Part shown: positions 25,138 to 32,471 of the stretch, piece by piece
How positions within the stretch are numbered: position 1 is the stretch's first letter
Layout: each line of letters opens with the position of its first letter
NCBI GenBank assembly: GCA_029864805.1
Contig: JAOTSS010000012.1
Span: 1 to 41,996, forward strand
From: Candidatus Nitrosopumilus sp.
GTDB taxonomy: Archaea; Thermoproteota; Nitrososphaeria; Nitrososphaerales; Nitrosopumilaceae
Direction of reading: 5' to 3'
Length of the DNA: 41,996 nt
Program-made: the position numbers and the translations under genes
Notes under the pieces: generated by a model
The model's input: the letters and a program-made list of their open reading frames with translations, nothing else
Database searches by the model: none
Told to the model about the DNA's origin: nothing

Positions 25138-25335
25138 ATGGATGAAGAGTTACGCAGAAAGATAAAGGAAGCAAAGTCACTTTATGAAAAATATGTTCAG
25201 ATGATGGATGAACATATGGTCAAGGAAAACATGACCGATGAGGATTTTAATCGGAGAATCATGAAGGTGTATCATTGTATGATTAGTGCATATGATGAGA
25301 TTAACCAAGAAATTGGACTTTACTATAACAAATGA
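25138..25335 (+). CDS. Small helical protein of unknown function
   Basis: This 65-aa protein is almost wholly helical (MDEELRRKIKEAKSLYEKY, then EEDFNRR-like and YHCMISAYDEINQEI segments), acidic, with one Cys and no membrane helix. Length and regular heptads suggest a small coiled-coil. A T-run follows the stop. There is no family assignment and the neighbours give no clue. Confidence 0.6.
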   Translation: MDEELRRKIKEAKSLYEKYVQMMDEHMVKENMTDEDFNRRIMKVYHCMISAYDEINQEIGLYYNK

Positions 25336-25339
25336 TGAT

Positions 25340-25350
25340 CTTTTTTATAT
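25340..25350 (+). terminator. Oligo-T terminator after the 65-aa helical protein
   Basis: A run of six T (25341-25346) begins 6 bp after the stop codon. Confidence 0.4.
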
Positions 25351-25531
25351 GAATTATTTTCAAAGAAAATAAAATATCAAAATTTAGATAGTTTACAGAT
25401 GCTACAAAATTCATCTAATTAATTTATAAATTATTTTACATAGATCTGCGCTATATGTACTTCAAATATAATCAAAATCTAATCACTTACAACCACACAA
25501 GTGCATTCTTGGAGTTCCATTTCGAGTCACT

Positions 25532-25642
25532 TTATTCAAGTGGTTCAGGATGTCCTTTTCCACGAAGTGCAAAAAGTATTACTGCTAGTGTTATTGCAAC
25601 TCCAATTGCAGCACCACATGCTGCAAGTCCAGCTTCTGCCAT
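25532..25642 (-). CDS. 36-aa single-pass membrane microprotein
   Basis: On the minus strand this ORF encodes 36 residues: a short N-terminus MAEAGLAACGAA, one helix (IGVAITLAVILFALRG, about 17-18 residues) and a charged tail KGHPEPLE. The hydrophobic helix followed by an Arg/Lys stop-transfer and a soluble tail is the textbook shape of a small membrane subunit. AT-rich TTTAATA lies about 40 bp upstream. The plus-strand reading of the same bases is Ala/Ser/Pro-rich and looks like a shadow. It could be a small subunit of a membrane complex; no identity is claimed. Confidence 0.55.
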   Translation of the reverse strand: MAEAGLAACGAAIGVAITLAVILFALRGKGHPEPLE

Positions 25643-25782
25643 GAAACACTTGACACAAAATCAACAATAAACATGATGGTATTAAAATGTGAAATTTATT
25701 TAATTTAATGTTGTAAAACCTGATACATTTTCATTATTTTATTGTTCTACTTTATTGAGGATGTGATCATACTAATTTCAGA

Positions 25783-25980
25783 TTGAATATATATGACACA
25801 AAATCAATTTCATGTGCAATATGTAAACAAGTAATTGGTGAAGTTGATTTTGATGCAGAAATTATTCGTCCAAAATGCGGTCAATGCGCAAATCCAACTC
25901 CTCATGTTAAAGATAAAATGCCATACTTGATTTACATTAATGCTCTAACATCATTAACAAATAAAATATATTATTTTTAA
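25783..25980 (+). CDS. Small zinc-ribbon protein, TTG start
   Basis: This 65-aa ORF has two Cys pairs: CAIC at residues 11-14 and CGQC near 32-35, separated by VIGEVDFDAEIIRPK, a compact zinc-ribbon spacing. The segment after CANPTPHVK is hydrophobic (PYLIYINALTSL). No ATG is available in frame because a TGA precedes the TTG closely, so TTG is the best start and the true N-terminus is uncertain. The plausible role is nucleic acid or protein contact through zinc. Confidence 0.55.
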   Translation: MNIYDTKSISCAICKQVIGEVDFDAEIIRPKCGQCANPTPHVKDKMPYLIYINALTSLTNKIYYF

Positions 25981-26064
25981 CTGTTTGAATTTTTAGTTAA
26001 AAATTAAATATTTTTAAATATTTTTACTGGTTTTGTTTAAATATTTTCCAAACAAATTTTTTCT

Positions 26065-26292
26065 ATGGAAACTGCTTTTGTTTTACTATCATGTGATCTT
26101 GGCTCTGAATCTGATGTTATTGAAGAACTAAAGCATATAGAATCAGTCAAAGAGACCGATGAAACATTTGGTGCGTATGACATTATTGCAAAAATAGAGA
26201 GTTCAAAGAGAGGGAGACTCAAAGAAATTATTAATTCGAATATAAGAAAAATCAATCATGTTCGTTCCTCTCTTACCCTGATGGAGATTTAG
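26065..26292 (+). CDS. Stand-alone Lrp/AsnC ligand-binding (RAM) domain protein, copy 2
   Basis: This 75-aa RAM-only protein has the same order as the copy at 20618: AFVLLSCDLGSESDVIEEL, then TFGAYDIIAKIES, a helix and VRSSLTLMEI. No DNA-binding domain is present. Residues FGAYDIIA are almost identical between the two copies, suggesting a shared ligand type or hetero-oligomer formation. It stands alone, with an AT-rich promoter region (TATTTTTAAATATTTTTACTGG) upstream. Confidence 0.87.
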   Translation: METAFVLLSCDLGSESDVIEELKHIESVKETDETFGAYDIIAKIESSKRGRLKEIINSNIRKINHVRSSLTLMEI

Positions 26293-26309
26293 CACAAATA
26301 GCCTCTTCA

Positions 26310-26379
26310 ATTATTTTGTATGTTATAAAATAATCGTCCATAGTATCGTGTTCTAGACTATGTTATAATACAAAATAAT
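26310..26379. repeat. 12-bp perfect inverted repeat with 46-bp spacer
   Basis: ATTATTTTGTAT at 26310-26321 is the exact reverse complement of ATACAAAATAAT at 26368-26379. A smaller ATTATTTT/AAAATAAT hairpin nests in the left arm. It lies just after the RAM gene and may be a transcript-end structure or a mobile-element trace. Confidence 0.55.
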
Positions 26380-26603
26380 GCAATCGTAATTATCTCCAAT
26401 ACGCAATCACTTTGGTAAAAATACAACAAGATTGTGTTAATACCTAAAAACTGTGATAAACTCTGAGACATATTTTTGGAATCTGATGCGATTCAAAGTT
26501 TGTATTGTTCCTTAATGTTTGTTAAAAAATATAAATTAAATCTTAAAAAAAATCAAGAAATTTGTAGATTAACTTCAAATAACATTCTACTAAATTTATT
26601 ATA

Positions 26604-26693
26604 ATGTTACGGCATTACAAAAAATCATGTCTTGATTGTACAATGATTAGATGTGAGATAAATTGTAACTGTGATTGTCATTTTGACCCATGA
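26604..26693 (+). CDS. 29-aa Cys-rich microprotein with C-x3-C-x-C-x-C-H core
   Basis: This tiny ORF encodes 29 residues with six Cys and two His: Cys9, Cys12, Cys17, Cys21, Cys23, Cys25 and His26. CLDC plus CEINCNCDCH could wrap one or two metal ions with almost no other sequence. The core matches the minus-strand microprotein at 8495-8668. An AT-rich stretch, AAATTTATTATA, directly precedes the ATG. It is surrounded by more than 300 bp of non-coding DNA on each side, so the recurring motif is the main support. Confidence 0.45.
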   Translation: MLRHYKKSCLDCTMIRCEINCNCDCHFDP

Positions 26694-27045
26694 TACCAAT
26701 AATAAATCTGCAGATTAGTTATCACAGAGAAAAGGATTTCTGAGAGATTGTCTATAATCTTTCAATAATTGATTTAAAATAAGATGTGAAATATTACTAG
26801 ATTGGGTGTCTGACATCATCTATTTAAAACAATCCAAACTTATTTTTCATAAAAAATCCTTTCTGATTTTATTTGCTACACATTAAACGAACATCTTACA
26901 ATTAAAAGTCAAAAATTGCTAGTCAACTAGTTTAGTAAAATAACATACAGTCAGCAACTAGAAGCCTTCACACAATATTGCGTGTTATAGTATGAAAGAC
27001 CAATGGATATAGAATTAAACAAATGTTTGTGATTGGCACAATGAT

Positions 27046-27063
27046 ATTTTTATGTTATAATAG
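27046..27063 (+). promoter_or_regulatory. TATA-like element before the inverted-repeat element
   Basis: TTTTTATGTTATAATA sits about 25-28 bp before the left arm at 27076. A transcript starting there would begin at the repeat, consistent with a small RNA gene. Confidence 0.3.
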
Positions 27064-27075
27064 TACATTATCACC

Positions 27076-27178
27076 AGATAGTAATCAACTAGTAAAAATA
27101 TCAAAAAGGTCAAAAATTGATGTTGGAACCAGAACATAGAGTTATCAATGGATAACTACTTGGTTTTGATTACTATCT
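27076..27178 (+). repeat. 103-bp element with 13-bp perfect inverted termini and internal hairpin
   Basis: AGATAGTAATCAA (27076-27088) pairs perfectly with TTGATTACTATCT (27166-27178). Inside, AGTTATC-AATG-GATAACT at 27140-27157 is a perfect 7-bp stem with a 4-base loop. It may be a small structured RNA or a MITE-like remnant. No transposase or second copy is seen in the window. Confidence 0.5.
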
Positions 27179-27358
27179 ACTCATTATTGTTAAACAAATT
27201 AACATATTTTAATTTCAACCATGCCCCTAAGATGCATTTGGAGAATTATGTTAAAAGCGTTAAAATTTTAAAGGACGTGTGTAATTTTAAATATTTTTAA
27301 ACATCTTTTCAATATTTTTACTAGCTACAATAAATCACATTATCACGAAATACCTTGC

Positions 27359-27475
27359 ATGTCAAAAAAATTAGAAGATAGTGAAAAAGAAGATCTTAGA
27401 GAGGAATTCAGGGAAAAGTTCAAAAAAAAGTTTAAAGAAAGAATTGCAAATGGTGAAGTGTTCGATTTTACATAG
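27359..27475 (+). CDS. 38-aa highly charged microprotein
   Basis: This ORF starts MSKKLEDSEKEDLREEF and continues as a helix of alternating Lys/Glu/Arg/Phe (REKFKKKFKERI) ending NGEVFDFT. Composition is typical of a real small helical protein. An AT-rich region with TTTTTACTAGC lies about 40 bp upstream. No homologue is recognised. Confidence 0.45.
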   Translation: MSKKLEDSEKEDLREEFREKFKKKFKERIANGEVFDFT

Positions 27476-27660
27476 AAAATAATTATCACTAAATTAATCA
27501 TGTTAGAGGTGCAATCAGTGAGGACCTGTTTTTGTTTGATTCTATAACTGAATTCAACTTCACAGGGACAACTACCATTTTGAGGATGAAAAGGGATGCA
27601 GATCGATGTAAGTCTAATTTTGGTTTAAATCATTTAATGCAAGATTACCATTAAAAAATA

Positions 27661-28347
27661 GTGCAAGAAGACAGATTATCTGAATGGTTTGTCCCAAAAT
27701 TTGGTACTCGAAATTTTAAATTATCCATAGGAATTTTATTTTTGCCCTACACTGGAATGGTGATATCTTTTGCTATGTGGGGTTCACTTTCTGTAGACTT
27801 TACCCTTGAAAGGCTAGCATCCATTGGTTTACTCTATTTTTTTGCAATAGGAATATCTGCACATTGTCTTGACGCATTAGGAAGTAAGAAAAAACCTTGG
27901 GGTGAATTATCCCACTCAAAGCTTTGGATAGCATCAATAATTTCGTTGATCATATCCTTTTCTATTGGATTGTATTATGCATTTTTAGATTCTTGGTTAC
28001 TGATTCCTATAGGAATATCGGAAGGGTTTTTTCTTTTTGCATATAATCTTGAATTATTTCGTGGTAAATTTCACAACAATTTATCATTTGTAATTTCTTG
28101 GGGAATTTTACCTGTTTTTGCAGGATCTTCAATTCAATCAAATTCCATATCTGTTGAAACCATAATATTTTCTGCAATTGCTGGTCTGGCAAGTTATATT
28201 TTGATCATTACATCTAGAAAGTATAAAGAATTAAAAAAAGAAAAAGCAAGTTATAAAATATATTACAAAAAAGAATTAATCCTCAAAACTGTAAGTTTAG
28301 TTGTAATATCTGGCACGATCTTCTTTTTTGTTTTAAGGTATCTTTAA
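27661..28347 (+). CDS. UbiA-like membrane protein (putative prenyltransferase, degenerate motifs)
   Basis: This 228-aa polytopic protein has about seven hydrophobic segments. Two regions resemble the UbiA superfamily. The first loop, AHCLDALGSKKKPWGELS, sits where UbiA enzymes carry NDxxDxxxD. The second block, YNLELFRGKFHNNLSFVISWGILPVFAG, resembles the Y-x-P-x-x-K-x-x-G-x-x-E region with the following glycine-rich helix. Most of the catalytic Asp residues are missing, so it may be a distant or inactive member, and it is shorter than usual. The start is GTG. The chorismate-lyase-like gene follows after 22 bp, so they form an operon. Function is inferred from fold similarity and neighbours. 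Confidence 0.6.
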   Translation: MQEDRLSEWFVPKFGTRNFKLSIGILFLPYTGMVISFAMWGSLSVDFTLERLASIGLLYFFAIGISAHCLDALGSKKKPWGELSHSKLWIASIISLIISFSIGLYYAFLDSWLLIPIGISEGFFLFAYNLELFRGKFHNNLSFVISWGILPVFAGSSIQSNSISVETIIFSAIAGLASYILIITSRKYKELKKEKASYKIYYKKELILKTVSLVVISGTIFFFVLRYL

Positions 28348-28355
28348 TTCAAATG

Positions 28356-28362
28356 AAGGAGG
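28356..28362 (+). promoter_or_regulatory. Strong Shine-Dalgarno site before the UbiC-like gene
   Basis: AAGGAGG stands 7 bp before the ATG at 28370. Such full-length sites are rare in this window, and it marks the ATG as a true internal start in a two-gene mRNA. Confidence 0.6.
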
Positions 28363-28369
28363 TAGATTA

Positions 28370-28810
28370 ATGTTGAATACATCTTCAGAAGTTTTGTTAA
28401 ATAAAATCTTAGATGCCCCTGTAGGACAGGTGGTTACTGTTCTTGGGGAGAACCTCAATTGTAATATCAAACTAAATGTTGTAGAACAGAATACTGTTAC
28501 TGCTAATCAATTTGTGAGGAAAGTTTCAATTACTGCGCAAGGATTTCCAGTTATCAAAGCTAATGTACAATTTGACTCTACCATATTACCTGATTTTATC
28601 ATGAATGATCTTTTGAAGAAAAAGCGGGGTATTGGGACAATTCTTAATGTAAATAACATTAAAGCTACTAGAAAAATTATATCAATGGTTCAAAATCCTA
28701 AAGAAAATAATGCATCAAGAAAATATGAAATTATTCATAATGGAATCGTTTGGTTTACCATATTTGAAGAAATAATGCTAGGAAATTTTGGTTCCTATAA
28801 TAATAGATGA
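28370..28810 (+). CDS. Chorismate-lyase-like (UbiC/DUF98 fold) protein
   Basis: This 146-aa protein follows the chorismate pyruvate-lyase pattern. A conserved Arg50 opens VRKVSITAQGFPVIKANV, as in the 'RE..L...G.P...A' strand pair. Then come the helix LPDFIMNDLL, the turn GIGTIL (UbiC 'plG..L'), ATRKI, SRKYEIIHNG near Arg117, and the acidic IFEE at residues 133-134, where UbiC has its catalytic Glu. It would cleave chorismate to 4-hydroxybenzoate or bind a related compound. It is preceded by a UbiA-like gene and converges, with 33 bp overlap, on a UbiE-like methyltransferase. Activity is not proven. Confidence 0.62.
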   Translation: MLNTSSEVLLNKILDAPVGQVVTVLGENLNCNIKLNVVEQNTVTANQFVRKVSITAQGFPVIKANVQFDSTILPDFIMNDLLKKKRGIGTILNVNNIKATRKIISMVQNPKENNASRKYEIIHNGIVWFTIFEEIMLGNFGSYNNR

Positions 28811-29461
28811 AGTACCACATGTCAAATTTTGTGTATGTATTTTTAATCCATAACCCCTCATGATATCTTCATAATCTTTAACCCATTTGGTGGTTCTTAT
28901 CAGATGAGGTAAATCTACAAAGACTAGTTTCCAATTGGGCAGAAAAAATCCTGCCAAATAAAGCACTTTGAAATAAAAATTCCAGAGTTTTTGTATTAAT
29001 TTATTTTTTGGGTATGTAAAATCATGTAAAATTATTTTTCCGCCTTCATTAAGATGTTCAAGACAATTTTTGACAAGAACATCGGGTGTGCAGTATTTTG
29101 GTAAGTATGATGCAGTAATACAGTCAAATTTTTTTCCTAGATTGAGGTTTTCAGCATCTTGGTTTACAAAAGAAATTTTTTCATATGACATTAATTTTTC
29201 TTTTGCCTTTTCAAGATAGTTTTTAGTGACATCTACACCTATGATTTTTGCATGGGGAATCTTTTCTCCAATTTGTTTTGTAAGAATACCAGTACCGCAG
29301 GCAAGATCTAATACAGATTTTTCAGCGGATAATTGTTCCAGAATTTTATTTTTCCAATAACTATCTTTCCCAAAAGTAGTCCAGTTTACTATATTATCAT
29401 ATGAATTAGCGGTATTGTTGAAAAATTTTGGAATAAGATCTTTGGGATTGTCTTTAATCAC
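28778..29461 (-). CDS. UbiE/MenG-like SAM-dependent methyltransferase
   Basis: This 227-aa class I methyltransferase carries the SAM-binding motif I VLDLACGTGILTKQIG at about residues 50-65, then IIGVDVTKNYLEKAKEK, and the post-motif block FDCITASYLPKYC. The N-terminal NTANSYDNIVNWTTFGKDSYW matches the UbiE/COQ5/MenG start (A..YD..N...sfG.h..W). The region FTYPKNKLIQKLWNFYFKVL also fits, where UbiE has 'F..P.......Y.fY'. It likely methylates a quinone precursor. The start is GTG. Its last 33 bp overlap the convergent UbiC-like gene, so sense transcripts of the two genes overlap at their 3' ends. Confidence 0.8.
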   Translation of the reverse strand: MIKDNPKDLIPKFFNNTANSYDNIVNWTTFGKDSYWKNKILEQLSAEKSVLDLACGTGILTKQIGEKIPHAKIIGVDVTKNYLEKAKEKLMSYEKISFVNQDAENLNLGKKFDCITASYLPKYCTPDVLVKNCLEHLNEGGKIILHDFTYPKNKLIQKLWNFYFKVLYLAGFFLPNWKLVFVDLPHLIRTTKWVKDYEDIMRGYGLKIHTQNLTCGTSSIIIGTKIS

Positions 29462-29667
29462 AATGATAATCAGATTTTTTATCTAAAGTACTTTAAGTTG
29501 ATCTTTAGTCAAAGTCCATAAAGGATTGAACCATTTATCTATTTTACATCGTCCGGACTAGGATGCCCACTTGTCTCAAAAAAGTTCCAAATATGTCTAA
29601 AATTTCATACTATGAAGATTAGCATGGAATCTTTATAAGAAAAACTGACCTAGTAGAGTGACTAGTT

Positions 29668-29999
29668 ATGGAAAAACCAAAAGAGGCTTGAAAAAATCAT
29701 TCAAAACGCTCCTTGTCTAAGTGATAATAGATCTGTTATTGAAACTTTTGACAGTCTCGGCGGACTCTAAACTTCCAATCACCTACTACAAAACAAAAAC
29801 ACTTCAAATCCAAGAAGATTCCTCTAATAATTCAAAAAAGTCGTTGAATTAATACAAACCATCCTGAACCTTTGATGATTGCATTACTCTCTTAACTTTG
29901 GAAGAATCCAAGTGAATTGGAATCTAAATTGAGGACTGAACTAATTTAACAAGTCATCCAGAGAGAATTATTTGAAATTGTTTTACAGCAAATAATTGC
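29668..29999 (+). pseudogene. Eroded gene with several frameshifts, identity unknown
   Basis: From ATG 29668 the coding-like segments lie in three alternating frames: LEKIIQNAPCLSDNRSVIET, then KLPITYYKTKTLQIQEDSSN, then KKVVELIQTIL, then DDCITLLTLEESK and ELFEIVLQQIIAR. Each is protein-like, in order, and interrupted by single-base shifts or stops (TAA at about 29767, TGA at about 29870). I do not recognise the family. The flanks 29462-29667 and 30000-30171 show nothing clear, apart from a minus-strand run near 30145 (VPRGYDKITTSH) that may be another remnant. Confidence 0.4.
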
Positions 30000-30171
30000 T
30001 AGATATATTTTTCATTTTCTTTCTCATTTCAACATATTCTTTATTCCACGTGGGTGTGAAAATTAATGCCTTAACTATATCCCCGATTATGGTGAGCTGG
30101 GATATGACTAGTAGTGATTTTATCGTATCCTCGTGGTACTGATATTAAACAAAAAAATCATTTGTAAATAA

Positions 30172-31410
30172 TCATACAAAGATACTTGTCAGATACATTA
30201 CAAGCATCCCAACTGCAATTCCAGAAACAATGGAGGCACTTGAAAGACTATTCTCATTTTCATCCCGAAGCCATTTCATTATAATTACAATGACCTGAAA
30301 GATGGCGCCTGCTCCAATTGACAAAAAGATGACTGCAGAAAATGGTGAGTACATGAATCCTCCAAGCCATGCACCAAAAATTGCAGGAGCTCCTGCTATC
30401 ATTCCCATTGCTACAAGTTTTCCAATCACTGACTTTTTTTCTTTAGCAAGGGGGGATGCAATGGCAAGCCCCTCAGTTGTATTGTGCAATGCAAATCCCA
30501 CAATAAGAAAAGTGCTCAGGGCTACTTGTCCAAGACCGATTGCTGCTCCAATTGCAAGACCTTCACCAAAATTGTGCAACCCAATACCTATTGAGATCAT
30601 AAGTGCAATGGCTACAGGTTTTGCGTACGGAGAATCCTTTACTCTTTGGATTAATTTTTCACCAGAATAATGCAGTCCCAGAAATGACAGTATTGTAACT
30701 GTTGCAACCAACAAGATACCGTTGAAACTGTCTGCAAGATTTTCTGCAGATGCCTCCAAAGCCTCCTCTATAGAATCAATGCCTAAGAACAGCAAGAGGC
30801 CAACCGTTAATGCCATAAAGAAATGGTACTTGTTTTTGCTCAGTCTCCTGATGAAAGGAAGCCACATCAGTCCAATCATTACAGGAATAATTCCAACATA
30901 TGTTCCAATTATTGCAAAGAATCCAATCAGTTCTAAACTTGGTTGTAACCTAGGTGCTGCAGCCTCTATCTCTTTTTCAAATCTTGTACCGTCCTCAATC
31001 GTGATTCCTATGATGTATGGCTCTGCTTCATTCCATACAAATGGTATTCTTACAAGTGCCGTCTCATATCTTTCCAAAAACCTGTCTGGTTCTACTGCTG
31101 CAGGTTGTATCCTGTCATTGATGTCTGCCATTACCACCTCTACTGGAATTGGGCCTGTGTTTCTGACAGTTGCATGTATTTCAGAATCTACAAAATCAAC
31201 CATCTCAATTGTTATCTCTGGTAGTGGCACTCCAAGATCCAGAAGATCAGAACCTGGTCCAAAGATATACACCATCAGAATGACAATAAAGGCAAATGGA
31301 ATCAGTCCACTGATGATTGTCTTTGCCCCTGAGGGTTTCTTATCAAGTTCCATATTCTGTTGCATCTCCTGTTGCTGGTGATGTTTCTTGTTCAGAATTA
31401 GAACCATCAT
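30172..31410 (-). CDS. ZIP-family metal transporter with N-terminal extracytoplasmic domain
   Basis: This 412-aa protein has a first membrane helix at about residues 30-52. A soluble extracytoplasmic domain of about 100 residues (CARDB-like pattern, VRNTGPIPVEV) follows. After that comes a ZIP transporter core with the signature GLHNFGEGLAIG (His279, Glu283) in helix 4 and ALHNTTEGLAIA (His309) in helix 5, the binuclear metal site. It would import or export Zn, Fe, Mn or similar. It is downstream of the multicopper oxidase and overlaps it by 68 bp if the first ATG is used. ATGs at residues 16 and 20 would reduce the overlap to 23 or 11 bp, and the true start is uncertain. Confidence 0.88.
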   Translation of the reverse strand: MMVLILNKKHHQQQEMQQNMELDKKPSGAKTIISGLIPFAFIVILMVYIFGPGSDLLDLGVPLPEITIEMVDFVDSEIHATVRNTGPIPVEVVMADINDRIQPAAVEPDRFLERYETALVRIPFVWNEAEPYIIGITIEDGTRFEKEIEAAAPRLQPSLELIGFFAIIGTYVGIIPVMIGLMWLPFIRRLSKNKYHFFMALTVGLLLFLGIDSIEEALEASAENLADSFNGILLVATVTILSFLGLHYSGEKLIQRVKDSPYAKPVAIALMISIGIGLHNFGEGLAIGAAIGLGQVALSTFLIVGFALHNTTEGLAIASPLAKEKKSVIGKLVAMGMIAGAPAIFGAWLGGFMYSPFSAVIFLSIGAGAIFQVIVIIMKWLRDENENSLSSASIVSGIAVGMLVMYLTSIFV

Positions 31411-32434
31411 CAGAAACTAGGAAGATTCCAACCCATCCTTTCTCAGAAAACTCCACCTTGTGTGCATGGAACAGATATTTTCCAGGATATTGGTATTCAA
31501 ATTCCATGATTCCACGTTCAGTCTGAGACAAAGTAATCATATCAGTATAAAATGAAGGAACAAGATCAGTTCCAGTTGGATAATACTTGTATAGGTTACC
31601 ATGCAAGTGTAAGTTGTTTATCGGATCAAACTCTACCATGTTAACCACGTAAATGCGAATCAGTTCATTTGTTTTAATTTGAATTGGATGATGTTGATAG
31701 TAAAACGGAATTGTATTTGCAGCATAGAAATTGTTTTCGGTATCAAAATCAGTATCCAATCCATTGAGGACCATTACCATCTCATCGGCTGGTTCCCTAC
31801 CCTCTTTTGGATCAACAATGAATACGCCGTACAATCCGTGGACAATGTGTTCTTCAAGTGGCATTACGTGGCAGTGATACGGATGAACACCTGCAGGACC
31901 TGCAATGAATTCATAGGTGAATCGTCCTCCACCACCACCAACAACCTCAAAGACACCATCCATTTCAGCTGGATGTATTCCGTGAAAGTGCATGGTGTGT
32001 TCTTTTGAGCCATTGTTTATGAAATTTATTCGAACTGTATCTCCTTCGGTCGCACGAATGGTAGGTCCTGGAACGCTCCCATTAAACGTCCAAGCATTGT
32101 AAAATACACCTGGAGATACCTCCATAATCTTATCATCTTCTGCAACAATGGTGTACTCTCGTAATGTCGTACCATCTGGCAACGGAGATGTTGTACCGTA
32201 ATCAAAATCCCTTAGATACTCCATTGGATCAAACTCCATGGTCGCTTCAACGTACAGTGGATCGATTACCTCACCTGTAGTCCTGACAACTGCTCCTGAA
32301 TGAGTAACAAAGACCTTTTCATCGGATTGTGCCTTGATAGATTCTGGAAAAACAAAGAAAACAGAAGATATTACTACAACTGCAATTAGAGAAAAGATCA
32401 TTATAGAACGGGAATTGAAAGAAGACTGCTTCAT
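31343..32434 (-). CDS. Two-domain multicopper oxidase, secreted or membrane-anchored
   Basis: This 363-aa protein has an N-terminal signal or anchor helix (about residues 10-28, MIFSLIAVVVISSVFFVF, with cleavage possible near KAQS). The first cupredoxin domain holds HFHGIH (His149, His151) and HPYHCHVMPLEEH (His187, Cys188, His189, His196), supplying type 1 and trinuclear copper ligands. The second holds NLHLHG (His276, His278) and LFHAHK (His323, His325). This resembles two-domain laccase-like oxidases, not a standard NirK. Two-domain oxidases occur widely in thaumarchaea. It may oxidise a metal for the ZIP transporter encoded next to it. Expression is probably controlled through the palindrome at 32472. 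Confidence 0.92.
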   Translation of the reverse strand: MKQSSFNSRSIMIFSLIAVVVISSVFFVFPESIKAQSDEKVFVTHSGAVVRTTGEVIDPLYVEATMEFDPMEYLRDFDYGTTSPLPDGTTLREYTIVAEDDKIMEVSPGVFYNAWTFNGSVPGPTIRATEGDTVRINFINNGSKEHTMHFHGIHPAEMDGVFEVVGGGGGRFTYEFIAGPAGVHPYHCHVMPLEEHIVHGLYGVFIVDPKEGREPADEMVMVLNGLDTDFDTENNFYAANTIPFYYQHHPIQIKTNELIRIYVVNMVEFDPINNLHLHGNLYKYYPTGTDLVPSFYTDMITLSQTERGIMEFEYQYPGKYLFHAHKVEFSEKGWVGIFLVSDDGSNSEQETSPATGDATEYGT

Positions 32435-32462
32435 TGTTAATGCTCTTTTATGCTTTATACAG

Positions 32463-32470
32463 AATATAAA
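32463..32470 (-). promoter_or_regulatory. TATA box of the oxidase-ZIP operon
   Basis: On the minus strand TTTATATT lies about 33 bp before the oxidase ATG, giving a predicted leader of only several bases. It abuts the palindromic operator. Confidence 0.5.
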
Positions 32471-32471
32471 T

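Larger units (their letters stand above)
26694..27358. other. 665-base stretch without a gene; holds a structured inverted-repeat element
   Basis: No ORF above 25 codons looks coding on either strand. The notable content is the inverted-repeat element at 27076-27178 with a TATA-like sequence before it. CTAGTCAACTAG at about 26919 is a small palindrome of similar sequence to the element's inner flank (CAACTAGT). Confidence 0.4.

Noticed and set aside
25455..25670. 71-aa plus-strand ORF rich in Ala, Ser and Pro
   Set aside because: It is antisense to the minus-strand 36-aa membrane microprotein, which has a better protein pattern. The plus-strand composition is typical of a shadow frame.
27239..27305. 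Short ORF MHLENYVKSVKIL
   Set aside because: Ends in AT-rich promoter-like DNA; composition gives no support.
27588..27656. 22-codon ORF (MKRDADRCKSN...) just before the UbiA-like gene
   Set aside because: No start signal, no motif and no paralogue. Chance ORF is as likely.
30302..31381. Long plus-strand open frames across the ZIP gene
   Set aside because: They mirror the codon pattern of the strongly supported minus-strand ZIP transporter and show no motif of their own.
31343..31410. Reading the 68-bp ZIP/oxidase overlap as a frameshifted gene fusion
   Set aside because: Both frames are intact, both proteins have complete domains, and later ATGs in the ZIP gene remove most of the overlap.
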